Part shown: positions 55,364 to 64,000 of the stretch, piece after piece
Position numbering within the stretch: the stretch's first letter is position 1
How the letters are laid out: the number at the start of each line of letters is the position of its first letter
Assembly: GCF_000515115.1 (NCBI RefSeq)
Contig: NZ_AZXF01000005.1
Coordinates: 124,001-188,000 of the forward strand
Reading direction: 5' to 3'
DNA from: Nocardiopsis sp. CNT312
GTDB lineage: Bacteria > Actinomycetota > Actinomycetes > Streptosporangiales > Streptosporangiaceae
Length of the DNA: 64,000 bases
Position numbers and translations under genes: made by a program
Notes under the pieces: model-generated
What the model saw: only the letters and a program-made list of their open reading frames with translations
Database searches by the model: none
Told to the model about the DNA's origin: nothing

Positions 55364-55725
55364 GGCCGGTCCCCCCGCAGCACGGTCACCGACACGTCCG
55401 CGAACTCGTGGGGGATGGGGGCTGAGGGCTTGTGCACCGTCAGCTCCACCCCCTCAACCAGCGGATGGGCCGTGCAGACGGCCGCTAGACGTTCGGCGAG
55501 GGTCTCGATGAGGTGCACCGGCTCCCCCTCCACGATCGCCACGAGGCCCTCGGCCAGCTCACCGTAGTGGACGGTGTCGCCGACGTCGTCGCTGGCCGCG
55601 GCAGGCGCGGTGTCCACGCGCAGCACCGCGTCGACCACGAAGTCCTGCCCCTCCCTGCGCTCGAAGTCGAACACCCCGTGGTGGCCGCGGGCCCGCAGGC
55701 CCCGGAGCGCGATGCGGTCGGGCAT
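55360..55725 (-). CDS. folB: Dihydroneopterin aldolase
   Basis: A 121-residue enzyme that cleaves dihydroneopterin to 6-hydroxymethyldihydropterin. The active-site residues are in LRARGHHGVFDFERREGQDFVVD and VHLIETLAERLAAVC, with the C-terminal VTVHKPSAPIPHEFADVSV completing the octamer-forming fold. The ATG shares a base with the preceding gene's stop. It is a normal length. Confidence 0.94.
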   Translation of the reverse strand: MPDRIALRGLRARGHHGVFDFERREGQDFVVDAVLRVDTAPAAASDDVGDTVHYGELAEGLVAIVEGEPVHLIETLAERLAAVCTAHPLVEGVELTVHKPSAPIPHEFADVSVTVLRGDRP

Positions 55726-56165
55726 CAGTCCCCGTCCTCGCCCTCGTCGTCCATGAGCACCGGCGAGGCGTGGTGCGACCACAGCCGCCACCCCGCTTCG
55801 GTGTCGACGAAGAGGTTGGTGGTGACCACCTTCCCGCCGGCGACGAACCCGGTGCTGTCGTCCTCCGCCGTCAGGACGTTCTCCTCGCACGTCACCATGG
55901 CGATGTCGCCGCCGACCCCGATGTGGGTCTCGGTCAGCACGTACTGGATGTAGGTGACGTTGGCCATGACCAGCGACCAGGCCCGCATGATCTCGGCACG
56001 CCCCCGCAACAGGGGCCAGCCGGGGTTCACGCACACCAGGTCCGGGGCCTCGTGCTCGTCGGCCCACACACTCTGCATCAGATCGATGTCGCCGTTCTCG
56101 ATGGCACTGTAGAACTGCGCGTTCGACTCGGCGACGCGCTCCATGACCTCCTGGCGGGACTTCAC
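55725..56165 (-). CDS. NTF2-like (SnoaL-type) protein in the folate operon
   Basis: A 146-residue single NTF2-fold protein: EVMERVAESNAQFYSAIENGDIDLMQSVW, CVNPGWPLLRGRAEIMRAW and VVTTNLFVDTEAGWRLWSHHASP. The fold is used for many purposes (isomerases, cyclases, binding subunits). Homologues sit between folP and folB in other actinobacteria, which suggests a conserved but unknown role in folate synthesis. The GTG overlaps the folP stop (GTGA), and its stop overlaps the folB start, so it is translated as part of the operon. Confidence 0.85.
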   Translation of the reverse strand: MKSRQEVMERVAESNAQFYSAIENGDIDLMQSVWADEHEAPDLVCVNPGWPLLRGRAEIMRAWSLVMANVTYIQYVLTETHIGVGGDIAMVTCEENVLTAEDDSTGFVAGGKVVTTNLFVDTEAGWRLWSHHASPVLMDDEGEDGD

Positions 56166-57067
56166 GGGCGGCCCCGCTCCAACGGCTCGGCTCGTCCCGC
56201 CGCGTCGAGGCCCCGCCCCCCGGCGGACCAGGCGGCGGCCACGCGCACCGCGTCGGCGTTGGGGCGCACGTCGTGGACGCGCACGGCCCATGCGCCCTGG
56301 TGTGCGGCCAGGGTGGTGACGGCTGCGGTCGCGGCGTCGCAGTCGGTGAAGGGCCGGTCCCCTTCGGCTCCGCCGAGCAGTCGGCTCAGGAAACGCTTGC
56401 GGGACCCCGCCACGAGCACCGGGCGGCCCAGTCCGTGGAACCGGGCGAGCTCCTGGAGCAGCGCCCAGTTGTGCCCATGTTCGGGGACCTTCGAGAATCC
56501 CAGCCCCGGGTCCAGGACGATCTGGCCCGGGTCGACACCTGCACTGATCATGGCCTCCATACGGTCGCGGAGCTCATCGAGGACCTCCTGGACGACATCC
56601 GTGTACACGGCACGGCTCTGCATGTCATGACTATGCCCACGCCAGTGCATCAACACGTAGGCGACACCGGAAGAGGCCACGAGTCGGGCCATCTCCGGGT
56701 CGGCGAGTCCGCCACTGACGTCGTTGACCAGTACCGCCCCCGCGTCGACCGCGCGCTCGGCGACCTCGGCCCGCATGGTGTCCACGCTGACCGCGACGCC
56801 GTGTGCGGCGAGTTCGCGCACGACCGGTTCGACCCTGCGCAGTTCCTCCTCCGCGGAGACCCGCTGGGCCCCGGGCCTCGTCGACTCCCCGCCGACGTCA
56901 ACGATGTCGGCGCCCTCGCGCACCAGGTCCAGCCCGTGCCGGACGGCGCGCTCGGTATCGAACCAAGCGCCACCGTCCGAGAAGGAGTCCGGTGTGACGT
57001 TGACGACCCCCATGACCAGACACCGCCCTCGGTCGGGCAAGCCCGGAACTGTCTGTTTCGGCCCCAT
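56162..57067 (-). CDS. folP: Dihydropteroate synthase
   Basis: A 301-residue TIM-barrel enzyme that joins the pterin pyrophosphate to p-aminobenzoate; it is the sulfonamide target. Motifs are MGVVNVTPDSFSDGGAWFD, VDVGGESTRPGAQRVSAEEEL, VNDVSGG, LMHWRGHSHDM, LDPGLGFSK and VLVAGSRKRFLSRLLG. The ATG at 57067 follows AGGGTG seven bases upstream; an internal ATG at the first motif would give a shorter protein. The gap to folE is 77 bases. Confidence 0.94.
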   Translation of the reverse strand: MGPKQTVPGLPDRGRCLVMGVVNVTPDSFSDGGAWFDTERAVRHGLDLVREGADIVDVGGESTRPGAQRVSAEEELRRVEPVVRELAAHGVAVSVDTMRAEVAERAVDAGAVLVNDVSGGLADPEMARLVASSGVAYVLMHWRGHSHDMQSRAVYTDVVQEVLDELRDRMEAMISAGVDPGQIVLDPGLGFSKVPEHGHNWALLQELARFHGLGRPVLVAGSRKRFLSRLLGGAEGDRPFTDCDAATAAVTTLAAHQGAWAVRVHDVRPNADAVRVAAAWSAGGRGLDAAGRAEPLERGRP

Positions 57068-57144
57068 ACGGATCACCCTATGTCCCGGCCGCCCGGCCCC
57101 GGACACGCCGACGCCCCGGGGGCCGCCAGGATGCGGGAGCGGGC

Positions 57145-57750
57145 TCAGCGGCGGTCGAGGATCAGGCTCATCGCCTCGGCGCGCGTGCGGTCGCTGCTGC
57201 GGAAGATCCCGCGCACCGCGGAGGTCACCGTCTTGGCGCCGGGTTTGCGGACCCCGCGCATGGTCATGCACAGGTGCTCGGCCTCCACCACCACGATGAC
57301 GCCGCGCGGCTGGAGGTGGTCCATGATGGCGTCGGACACCTGGCCGGTGAGGCGTTCCTGGACCTGCGGGCGGCGCGCGTACACGTCCACGAGCCGGGCG
57401 AGTTTGCTGAGCCCGGTGATCCGGCCGTCGGCACCGGGAATGTAGCCCACGTGGGCCACACCGTAGAACGGGACCAGGTGGTGCTCACAGGTGGAGTACA
57501 GCTCGATGTCCTTGACCAAGACCATCTCCTCGTGCTCGGCCTCGAACACCGTGGTGAGCGCGTCGCCGGGTTTCTGTCCCAGTCCGGAGAACTGCTCCTC
57601 GTAGGCCCGGGCGACCCGCTCCGGGGTCTTGCGGAGCCCGTCCCGGTCCGGGTCCTCTCCGATGGCGATGAGGATCTCGCGCACGGCGCGCTCGATGCGC
57701 AGGCGGTCGATGGTCCTGGGAGGTCTTTCCTGCTCCGAGGTCTCGCTCAA
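57145..57750 (-). CDS. folE: GTP cyclohydrolase I
   Basis: A 201-residue enzyme that turns GTP into 7,8-dihydroneopterin triphosphate, the first folate step. Zinc ligands lie in [15 protein letters not shown] and [37 protein letters not shown] is the signature. It begins with TTG at 57750, the only rare start codon noted in the window, which overlaps the ftsH stop as TTGA. Coupling to ftsH may help translation from this weak codon. Confidence 0.95.
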   Translation of the reverse strand: MSETSEQERPPRTIDRLRIERAVREILIAIGEDPDRDGLRKTPERVARAYEEQFSGLGQKPGDALTTVFEAEHEEMVLVKDIELYSTCEHHLVPFYGVAHVGYIPGADGRITGLSKLARLVDVYARRPQVQERLTGQVSDAIMDHLQPRGVIVVVEAEHLCMTMRGVRKPGAKTVTSAVRGIFRSSDRTRAEAMSLILDRR

Positions 57751-59753
57751 CCCTCATCACCCTCTCCGCGTGTGGAGGCGGTCTCCGGCAGCCGTCCGTT
57801 GGCGTGCCCCGCCTCGGCCTCCGAGCCGTCGGCCTCGGCGCGCTCCTTCTTGGAGAGCACCGGGGGCCGCTCAGAGGGCCTGCGCTTGCCGTAGCCGGTG
57901 TAGGAGCCGCGTGAGGGCCGCGTGCGGACCGGGGCGAAGATCTCCAGTACCTGGTCCTTGGTGAGCGTCTCCTTCTCCAGCAGGGCCACGACCAGGTCGT
58001 CGAGGACGTCCCGGTACTCGACGAGGACGTCGTAGGCCTCGTCGTGCGCGGACTCGATGAGGCGCCGCACCTCCTCGTCGATGACGGAGGCGATCTCCTC
58101 GGAGTACTCGCGGGCGTGTGCCATCTCGCGGCCCAGGAAGGGCTCGGTGCTGGCGGAGCCGAACTTGCGTGCGCCCAGGCGCTCGCTCATGCCGTACTCG
58201 GTGACCATGTTGCGGGCCAGACTGGTGGCCTTGTCGATGTCGTTGCCGGCCCCCGTGGTGGGCTCGTGGAAGACCAGCTCCTCGGCGGCGCGCCCGCCGA
58301 GCATCATGGCGAGCTGGTCCATCATCTGCGACCGGGAGGTGAGGAACTTGTCCTCGGTGGGCACCGACATGGTGTAGCCGAGCGCACGGCCGCGCGGCAG
58401 GATCGTGATCTTGTGGACGGGGTCGGCGTTGGGCAGGGCGTGGCCCACCAGGGCGTGGCCGCCCTCGTGGTAGGCGATGACCTTCTTCTCCTCGTCGGAC
58501 ATCACCCGGGTCTTGCGCTCCGGGCCGGCCATGACCCGCTCGATCGCCTCCTCCAGGGTGGCGTGGGTGATGACCTTGTCGTCGGCGCGGGCCGACAGCA
58601 ACGCACCCTCGTTGATGACGTTGGCCAGGTCGGCACCGGTCATCCCGGCGGTCTGGCGGGCGATGACGTTGAAGTCGACGTCCTCGGCCATCGGTTTGCC
58701 CTTGGCGTGGACCTTGAGGATGTCGCGGCGGCCGTCCATGTCGGGACGGTCGACGACGACCTGACGGTCGAAGCGGCCCGGGCGCAGCAGCGCGGGGTCG
58801 AGGATGTCGGGGCGGTTGGTGGCGGCGATGAGGATCACGCCGCCCTTGACGTCGAAGCCGTCCATCTCGACCAGCATCTGGTTGAGGGTCTGCTCGCGCT
58901 CGTCGTGGCCGCCGCCCATGCCGGCGCCGCGGTGGCGTCCCACCGCGTCGATCTCGTCGATGAAGATGATCGCGGGGGCGTTCGCCTTGGCCTGTTCGAA
59001 GAGGTCGCGCACTCGGGAGGCGCCCACGCCGACGAACATCTCGACGAAGTCGGAGCCGGAGATGGAGTAGAACGGCACCCCGGCCTCACCCGCGACGGCG
59101 CGCGCCAGCAGGGTCTTACCGGTTCCGGGCGGGCCCATGAGCAGTACGCCCTTGGGGATCTTCGCGCCCATGGCCTGGAACTTGGCCGGGTTCTCCAGGA
59201 ACTCCTTGATCTCGTGGAGCTCCTCGATCGCCTCGTCCGCTCCGGCGACGTCGGTGAAGGTGTTCTTCGGTGTGTCCTTGGTGATGAGCTTGGCCTTGGA
59301 CTTGCCGAAGTTCATCACACGCGAGCCGCCGCCCTGCATCTGGCTGAAGATGAACCAGAAGATGGCGATGATGAGGATGAGCGGCAGGAAGCTGAAGAGT
59401 GCGGAGGCCCACACGGGTGTGGTGGCGACCGAGACCTTGTAGGACTCCAGGTTGCCGTCCTCGGCGTCGGCCTGCTCCTGAAGCAGGTCGGCGAGCTGCA
59501 TGCCCTGGTTCTCGACCCAGTAGGCCTCCAGGATGTCCCCGTCAGTCGTGGTCACGAGGATCCGCTGGTCGTTGTCGATGATCTCCGCGCTCTCGACCTC
59601 GTCCCGCTCGATGTGCTGGTACACGGTCGAGATGTCGGTCGGCTCGGGTTGCGGCCCCCCACCGATGTCGAACACCCTGAAGCCGATGATGAGCATGAGG
59701 GTGACAGCCAGGATCCAGATCCAGGGGCCTCGGAAAAAACGCTTCAGATTCAT
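57747..59753 (-). CDS. ftsH: ATP-dependent zinc metalloprotease FtsH
   Basis: A 668-residue membrane-bound AAA protease for quality control of membrane proteins. Helix 1 ([18 protein letters not shown]) and helix 2 ([19 protein letters not shown]) bracket an extracytoplasmic domain. The AAA core has Walker A GPPGTGKT (207-214), Walker B FIDEID (264-269) and the second region of homology [20 protein letters not shown]. The zinc site is HEGGH (429-433), where most FtsH proteins read HExGH, so the motif is intact. The tail is long, acidic and disordered. The ATG at 59753 starts directly before the first helix. Confidence 0.96.
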   Translation of the reverse strand: MNLKRFFRGPWIWILAVTLMLIIGFRVFDIGGGPQPEPTDISTVYQHIERDEVESAEIIDNDQRILVTTTDGDILEAYWVENQGMQLADLLQEQADAEDGNLESYKVSVATTPVWASALFSFLPLILIIAIFWFIFSQMQGGGSRVMNFGKSKAKLITKDTPKNTFTDVAGADEAIEELHEIKEFLENPAKFQAMGAKIPKGVLLMGPPGTGKTLLARAVAGEAGVPFYSISGSDFVEMFVGVGASRVRDLFEQAKANAPAIIFIDEIDAVGRHRGAGMGGGHDEREQTLNQMLVEMDGFDVKGGVILIAATNRPDILDPALLRPGRFDRQVVVDRPDMDGRRDILKVHAKGKPMAEDVDFNVIARQTAGMTGADLANVINEGALLSARADDKVITHATLEEAIERVMAGPERKTRVMSDEEKKVIAYHEGGHALVGHALPNADPVHKITILPRGRALGYTMSVPTEDKFLTSRSQMMDQLAMMLGGRAAEELVFHEPTTGAGNDIDKATSLARNMVTEYGMSERLGARKFGSASTEPFLGREMAHAREYSEEIASVIDEEVRRLIESAHDEAYDVLVEYRDVLDDLVVALLEKETLTKDQVLEIFAPVRTRPSRGSYTGYGKRRPSERPPVLSKKERAEADGSEAEAGHANGRLPETASTRGEGDEG

Positions 59754-60067
59754 GTGAGCGGAACCCTGACGGGTCCGTCCCTCCTGACCAGGCCGCCCCG
59801 CCCCAGAGAACTTTCCGAAGCAGGACCAATCGGACACGTGCTCCCTGCGATCACGCCGGGATAATCGACGGTACACCTCGCTCCCCGGAGCGGGCACACC
59901 GCTCGGGTCCCTACCACCGGCGGGCCGTCATGAGAACGAACGACCGGAGACCCGGCCCTTGTTCCCGGATCCCCGTGTCCGACAGGGCACACGGCCGCCG
60001 GGGGCCGACCCTTGAGGGTGGTGGGCGATGAGCGGGCCGAGGCGGAACGGGGGGCGACAGAACACGC
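59754..60067. other. Intergenic region between ftsH and hpt
   Basis: About 310 bases, presumably containing the ftsH promoter. A TTATCC-like word on the minus strand near 59860 could be a -10, but no matching -35 is visible and I do not call it. Confidence 0.4.
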
Positions 60068-60622
60068 TCAGTCCTTGTAGACGTGCGGGGCGAGGGTGCC
60101 GATGAACGGCAGGTTCCGGTACTTCTCCGCGTAGTCCAGCCCGTAGCCGATGATGAACTCGTTGGGCAGGTCGAACCCGATGTACCTGACGTCGAGGTCG
60201 ACCTCGAAGGCCAGCGGTTTGCGGACCATCGTGCAGATCTCCACCGAACGGGGACCGCGGGACTTGAGGTTGCCCACCAGCCACGACAGGGTGAGGCCGG
60301 AGTCGATGACGTCCTCGACGATCAGGACGTCGCGGTCCTTGATGTCGGTCTCCAGGTCCTTGAGGATGCGCACCACCCCCGACGAGGTGGTCCCGGCACC
60401 GTAGGAGGAGACCGCCATCCAGTCCATGGAGACCGGTCTGTGCAGGACCCGCGCCAGGTCGGCCATCACCATGACCGCCCCCTTGAGCACACCGACGATG
60501 AGCAGGTCCCTGCCCTCGTAGTCTGCGTCGATCCGCTCCCCCAGTTCCGCGAGGCGCGTCTTGATCTCTTCCTCGGTGACCAGGATCTTCTCGAGATCGC
60601 TGCCCATGTCGTTAGCGTCCAC
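60068..60622 (-). CDS. hpt: Hypoxanthine-guanine phosphoribosyltransferase
   Basis: A 184-residue purine salvage enzyme making IMP or GMP from the base and PRPP. The PRPP-binding motif is VLIVEDVIDSGLTLSWL; the flexible-loop motif SSYGAGTTSSG and the C-terminal FDLPNEFIIGYGLDYAEKYRNLPFIG are also present. The GTG at 60622 has GAGGA eight bases upstream; an ATG five codons later is possible. It lies next to tilS, as in most actinobacteria and Bacillus. Confidence 0.94.
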   Translation of the reverse strand: MDANDMGSDLEKILVTEEEIKTRLAELGERIDADYEGRDLLIVGVLKGAVMVMADLARVLHRPVSMDWMAVSSYGAGTTSSGVVRILKDLETDIKDRDVLIVEDVIDSGLTLSWLVGNLKSRGPRSVEICTMVRKPLAFEVDLDVRYIGFDLPNEFIIGYGLDYAEKYRNLPFIGTLAPHVYKD

Positions 60623-60712
60623 GCTCACTGTCCTCGCTGCTGGGTTCCCCGTGTGCGGCACCCAGGATAGACGTGCCGGAGTCGGCCGCGAACAGCGAGG
60701 AAACCGCTTGGG

Positions 60713-61711
60713 TCACCGCTCGAAGCGCACACGCTTGTCCGCGCGGCGAGCCCGCACCCCGCCCGGGAGATCGATGTGGGACTGGCCACGCCACTCGGTG
60801 ACCAGCCGTTCGACCTCGCGTACGTGCCGGGCGGTGAGCGCGCTGGGCGGGCAGCCCGCCTCCAGTGCGGCACGGCGCAGGACCCGGGTGCGCAGGGAGG
60901 CGGGGGCCCCGTCGAGCGGCTCCACCCGGAGCACCGGGCCGGCGCTCCGCGTCCCGTCCACGGGTGTCTCCGAAGCGTCCCCGGCATCGGCGTACAGGGC
61001 GGCGGCCAGCGCGTCGAGTGTGTCGGCGTCCTGGCGGAGCAGGGCCGCCGTCCGGGCCAGCGCCGCGGCGATACCCGGGCCGAGTGCGCGCTCCAGTGTG
61101 GGCAGCGCCTCGTGGCGTACCCGCGAACGGGCGTAGCGCGGGTCGGCGTTGTGGGGGTCCTCCCAGGCGTCCAGTCCCATGCGCTCACAGGCGGCGCGCA
61201 CGGTGGCGCGCTCCAGTTCGAGGAGGGGGCGCAGGTAGCGCCCGGTCCGCGCGGCCATTCCGGACAGGGAACGGGCACCCGAACCGCGTGCGAGCCCGAG
61301 TAGGACGGTCTCGGCCTGGTCGTCGAGCGTGTGGCCGAGCAGCACGACGCCGTGGTCGGCGGCGACGGCGTCGAGAGCCCCGTAGCGTGCCCGCCGCGCC
61401 GCCGCCTCGGGGCCGCCGTGCCCGGCGACCTCCACCCGGCGGACCGCGACGGGCGCCAGGCCCAGACCGCGCAGCACGCCCGCCACGGCCTCGGCCCGCT
61501 CCGCCGACCCCTCCTGGAGCCCGTGGTCCACGGTGACCGCCCCGGCCGCCAGGCCCAGACGCGGCGCTTCGAAGGCCACCGCCCCTGCCAGGGCCAGGGA
61601 GTCGGCACCGCCGCTGCACGCCACCAGCACGGTGGCGTCCTCGGGCAGGGTGCCCAGCGCCCGCCGGACCGCCGAGCGCACCGCGGCCACCTCGGGAGGC
61701 GGTCCGCTCAC
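60713..61711 (-). CDS. tilS: tRNA(Ile)-lysidine synthetase
   Basis: A 332-residue N-type ATP pyrophosphatase that changes the wobble C of the AUA-reading tRNA-Ile to lysidine. The PP-loop is [27 protein letters not shown] and [31 protein letters not shown] complete the catalytic domain. The C-terminal half carries the tRNA-contact region ([21 protein letters not shown]). The GTG at 61711 overlaps the upstream gene's stop as GTGA. Confidence 0.93.
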   Translation of the reverse strand: MSGPPPEVAAVRSAVRRALGTLPEDATVLVACSGGADSLALAGAVAFEAPRLGLAAGAVTVDHGLQEGSAERAEAVAGVLRGLGLAPVAVRRVEVAGHGGPEAAARRARYGALDAVAADHGVVLLGHTLDDQAETVLLGLARGSGARSLSGMAARTGRYLRPLLELERATVRAACERMGLDAWEDPHNADPRYARSRVRHEALPTLERALGPGIAAALARTAALLRQDADTLDALAAALYADAGDASETPVDGTRSAGPVLRVEPLDGAPASLRTRVLRRAALEAGCPPSALTARHVREVERLVTEWRGQSHIDLPGGVRARRADKRVRFER

Positions 61712-62790
61712 TCGGTGATGGCGGCGGGGCGCACGACCCGCTCGATCCAGGCGTTGGGGTCGCGGATCTCGGCCAGGGTGGGCAGCGTCTCCGGCGAGGT
61801 CCACACCTTGTTGAACGCGGGCATGCCGACCTGGGCGACCACCGCGGAGACGAACGCGGCGCCCTCCTCGTACTGGCGCATCTTCATGTCCATGCCCAAG
61901 AGCTGGCGCATGATCCGGTCCAGCGGGTTGGCCGCCTCACGCCGTTTCTGGAAACGGGCGCGGATGCGCTCCACGCTCGGCACGACGTCGGGGCCGACGG
62001 CGTCCATGACGAAATCGCCGTGCCCCTCGGCCAAGCTCATGACCGCGGTGACGCGGTCCATGATCTCGCTCTGCTCGGGGCTCTGGAAGGCGGTGAGAAG
62101 ATTGGAGTCGCCACCGCGCACGGCGTCGGCGACGGCCTCGCCCGCGGCACGCAGGCGGGCGATGAGGTCGGAGGCATCCATCTCCGACGACAGCAGCAGT
62201 TCGCGCATCAGGTCCTGCACGTGGGCGCGCAGCCACGGCGTGGCCGTGAACTGCATGCGGTGGGTCTCCTCGTGCAGGCACACCCACAGGCGGAAGTCAC
62301 GGGGGTCGACGTCCATCTCGCGTTCGGCGGCGACGATGTTGGGCGCCACCAGGGTGAGCCGCCCGGTGGGGGTCCTGCCGTCCGGGTCCGGGGGCAGGAA
62401 GAGTTCGTACTGCCCGAGGACCTTCCCGGCGAGGTAGGCCAGGACCGCACCCAGCTGCACACCGGTGATCCGGGAGCCGATGGCGGAGAGGTCGGCCACG
62501 GGGGCGTTGCCGAGGCGCTCCGAGGCCATCTGCTCCAAGACGGGTTCGATCACCGTCCGGAAGCCGTCGACGTTGGCCCGGATCCATCCGGGCCGGTCGA
62601 CGACAACCGCCGGACCGGCCGGTTCGAGGGGATTCATCCCGGTGAAGTCACGCACGTGCCCGGCGGCCGCGCCGGAGAGGTCGCGCAACTGCACCACGGC
62701 TTCCCGCGCGTCGCGCAGGTCCACCTGGGGTCCGGGCCGCACGAGGCGGACACCGGTGCTGACGGCTACGTCCCAGTCGATCACAGTCAC
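61708..62790 (-). CDS. Zinc-dependent metalloprotease-like protein (DUF2342)
   Basis: A 360-residue actinobacterial protein with the zincin motif HEETH at residues 173-177 ([14 protein letters not shown]). The helices around it match the DUF2342 family, whose structures show a zincin fold; a downstream acidic helix ([15 protein letters not shown]) would supply the third zinc ligand. The physiological substrate is unknown. It is conserved between tilS and dacB. The GTG start is at 62790; a second GTG six bases later is equally possible. Confidence 0.88.
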   Translation of the reverse strand: MTVIDWDVAVSTGVRLVRPGPQVDLRDAREAVVQLRDLSGAAAGHVRDFTGMNPLEPAGPAVVVDRPGWIRANVDGFRTVIEPVLEQMASERLGNAPVADLSAIGSRITGVQLGAVLAYLAGKVLGQYELFLPPDPDGRTPTGRLTLVAPNIVAAEREMDVDPRDFRLWVCLHEETHRMQFTATPWLRAHVQDLMRELLLSSEMDASDLIARLRAAGEAVADAVRGGDSNLLTAFQSPEQSEIMDRVTAVMSLAEGHGDFVMDAVGPDVVPSVERIRARFQKRREAANPLDRIMRQLLGMDMKMRQYEEGAAFVSAVVAQVGMPAFNKVWTSPETLPTLAEIRDPNAWIERVVRPAAITE

Positions 62791-62853
62791 ACGGCCAGCC
62801 TACCCACGGGGCACCGGACGGCACGGGGATCGGCGGACGAATTCGGGGAAGGA

Positions 62854-62881
62854 CCCGGGAGGTCCCCCATGCCGTCCCGGG
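62854..62881 (-). terminator. Short hairpin after dacB
   Basis: CCCGGGA (62854-62860) and TCCCGGG (62875-62881) pair with a 14-base loop directly after the dacB stop. Confidence 0.4.
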
Positions 62882-62885
62882 GTTC

Positions 62886-64000
62886 TCAGGAGCAGCCGCA
62901 GCGGCTCAGCTCGGCTGCGAGGGTGTCCAACCGGGGGCCGGAGGCGGAGGGCGTGTTGGCCATGAAAGCGAAGAGGAACGTGTTCCCCTCCTGGTCGCGG
63001 ACCGTCCCTGCGAGGGTGCTCACCCCGCTCAGGGTGCCGGTCTTGCCGCGCACCAGGCCGGCGGCGTCGTGGGAGGTGGAGTACGCCGAGTAGCGGCCCG
63101 CCAGGGTTCCCGTGGAGTGCGCGGTGGGCAGGCCCGACACGGCCGCGCTCAGGTGCTCGTTCTCCGGGGCCGAGGCGGCCCTGAGCAGCTTCACCAGTGC
63201 CCGGGGGGAGATGAGGTTCTCGGTACTGAGCCCGCTGTTGTCGGAGAGCCGGACACCGTTGACGCCCAGGTCCTCCATCACACGGTGGGTCGCCTCCGCT
63301 GCACCGGCGAAGGAGGCCTCCTGCCCGGTCCCCAGTGCGGCGATCCGGCCGAGCGCCTCGGCCATGTTGTTGTCGCTGGCCAGCAGCATGTGCTCCACGA
63401 GCGCGGACACCGGCGGGGACTCCCCGACGGCCACGGGTTCCCCGGTGGCCTCGGCTGGGGCGGGGGCGCCCTCGACGGCCGCCCCGGCCTCCTCCAACTG
63501 CTCAGCGAAGGCCTGGGCCGCGAACAGGGGCGGGTCCGGAACGCGCGAACCGTAGCCGCGCGCCTCGGGGGAGTAGCGGCCGGAGTCGATCATCAGCGCG
63601 TGGACGGTGGCGGTGCTGCCCTCGGTGACGTAGTTGGGCTTCCACCCCGGTGCCGTGTCGGGTCCGGTGAAGAGCGTGTCGTCGTAGCCGACGGACACCG
63701 TGTCCAGTCCGTGGTCGGCCAGGACCCGCGCGGTGCGGGCCGCGAGCGACTCCAGCGTCGCTACCTGCGGGTAGGCTGCGGAATCAGCGGACACGGTCAG
63801 TGTCGCGTCACCCGCGCCGCGCAGCACCACGCGGCCGAGCCCGGCATCGAGGAACACCTCGGTCTCAAGCACGTGATCGGGGCCGACCGCGGTGAGGACC
63901 GTGACCGCCGTGGCGATCTTCGTCGTCGATGCCGGCGTGACCGGTGTGTCGGGAGCCAGTTCGAAGAGGGTCTCTCCGCTCGCCGCGTCGACCACGAAAC
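62886..64000 (-). CDS. dacB: D-alanyl-D-alanine carboxypeptidase/endopeptidase (PBP4 type; 5' end beyond window)
   Basis: The C-terminal 371 residues of a class C penicillin-binding protein that trims peptidoglycan side chains. The visible part begins FVVDAASGETLFELAPDTPVTPASTTK, which holds the catalytic SxxK (Ser-Thr-Thr-Lys). SxN is in MLLASDNNMAEALG and KTG in VRGKTGTLSGVSTLAG. The N-terminal signal region is missing because the gene continues past the window. Order dacB-DUF2342-tilS-hpt-ftsH is typical of actinobacteria. Confidence 0.93.
   Translation of the reverse strand, partial: FVVDAASGETLFELAPDTPVTPASTTKIATAVTVLTAVGPDHVLETEVFLDAGLGRVVLRGAGDATLTVSADSAAYPQVATLESLAARTARVLADHGLDTVSVGYDDTLFTGPDTAPGWKPNYVTEGSTATVHALMIDSGRYSPEARGYGSRVPDPPLFAAQAFAEQLEEAGAAVEGAPAPAEATGEPVAVGESPPVSALVEHMLLASDNNMAEALGRIAALGTGQEASFAGAAEATHRVMEDLGVNGVRLSDNSGLSTENLISPRALVKLLRAASAPENEHLSAAVSGLPTAHSTGTLAGRYSAYSTSHDAAGLVRGKTGTLSGVSTLAGTVRDQEGNTFLFAFMANTPSASGPRLDTLAAELSRCGCS

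Overview
The window is GC-rich chromosomal DNA of an actinomycete, densely coding, with many GTG starts (one TTG) and stop/start overlaps of one to four bases inside operons. Chaplin, BldC-like and Lsr2 genes, a subtilisin-inhibitor gene and a phenazine cluster with an N-oxygenase-like gene point to a sporulating filamentous actinomycete. The best guess is Nocardiopsis or a close relative; the genus is an inference from gene content, not proven.

Layout. 1-2.9 kb: respiratory genes on the minus strand (nuoA, cut by the window edge, a menJ-type geranylgeranyl reductase, menG), with a textbook Rex operator upstream of menJ. 3.4-6.5 kb: plus-strand accessory genes (secreted beta-propeller protein, ECF41 sigma factor, azoreductase with an ECF41-like promoter). 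6.5-18.3 kb: a complete phenazine biosynthetic cluster. A minus-strand operon runs phzB-C-D-E-F-G and then a Baeyer-Villiger-type flavoprotein resembling phenazine N-monooxygenases; a StrR/ParB-fold regulator lies upstream of it. Plus-strand genes encode a VOC protein, an ABM-domain protein and a PhzS-like hydroxylase. The expected products are hydroxylated phenazines and probably their N-oxides (1,6-dihydroxyphenazine or iodinin type). No exporter is present.

18.3-24.6 kb: DUF4229 protein, BldC-like regulator, PLDc_N membrane protein, the System II cytochrome c biogenesis operon (resA-ccdA-resB-ccsB) and a small excisionase-type HTH protein. 24.8-36.6 kb: phosphatase-like protein, acuC, a large proline-rich membrane protein, proC, a sugar-phosphate isomerase-like protein, an NlpC/P60 hydrolase, a GDSL esterase, radA, a subtilisin inhibitor, a membrane-anchored acidic protein and mutY. 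36.6-43 kb: DUF3105 protein, clpC with a ClgR box upstream, lsr2, a small membrane protein, an ArgA-like acetyltransferase and a LuxR-type HTH.

43.6-64 kb: the conserved actinobacterial cofactor and maintenance block, in an order close to that of Mycobacterium: lysS, coaX, a fused nadB-nadC gene, panC, DUF2520 protein, two PH-domain membrane proteins, DUF3180 protein, folK-folB-NTF2-folP-folE, ftsH, hpt, tilS, DUF2342 protease and dacB (cut by the window edge). Two things interrupt it: a decayed vapBC toxin-antitoxin module and a short chaplin gene.

Convergent genes are often separated by long perfect hairpins without a T-tract (for example 19791-19845 and 36574-36609), which look like bidirectional terminators. 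I found no tRNA, rRNA, CRISPR array or insertion sequence.
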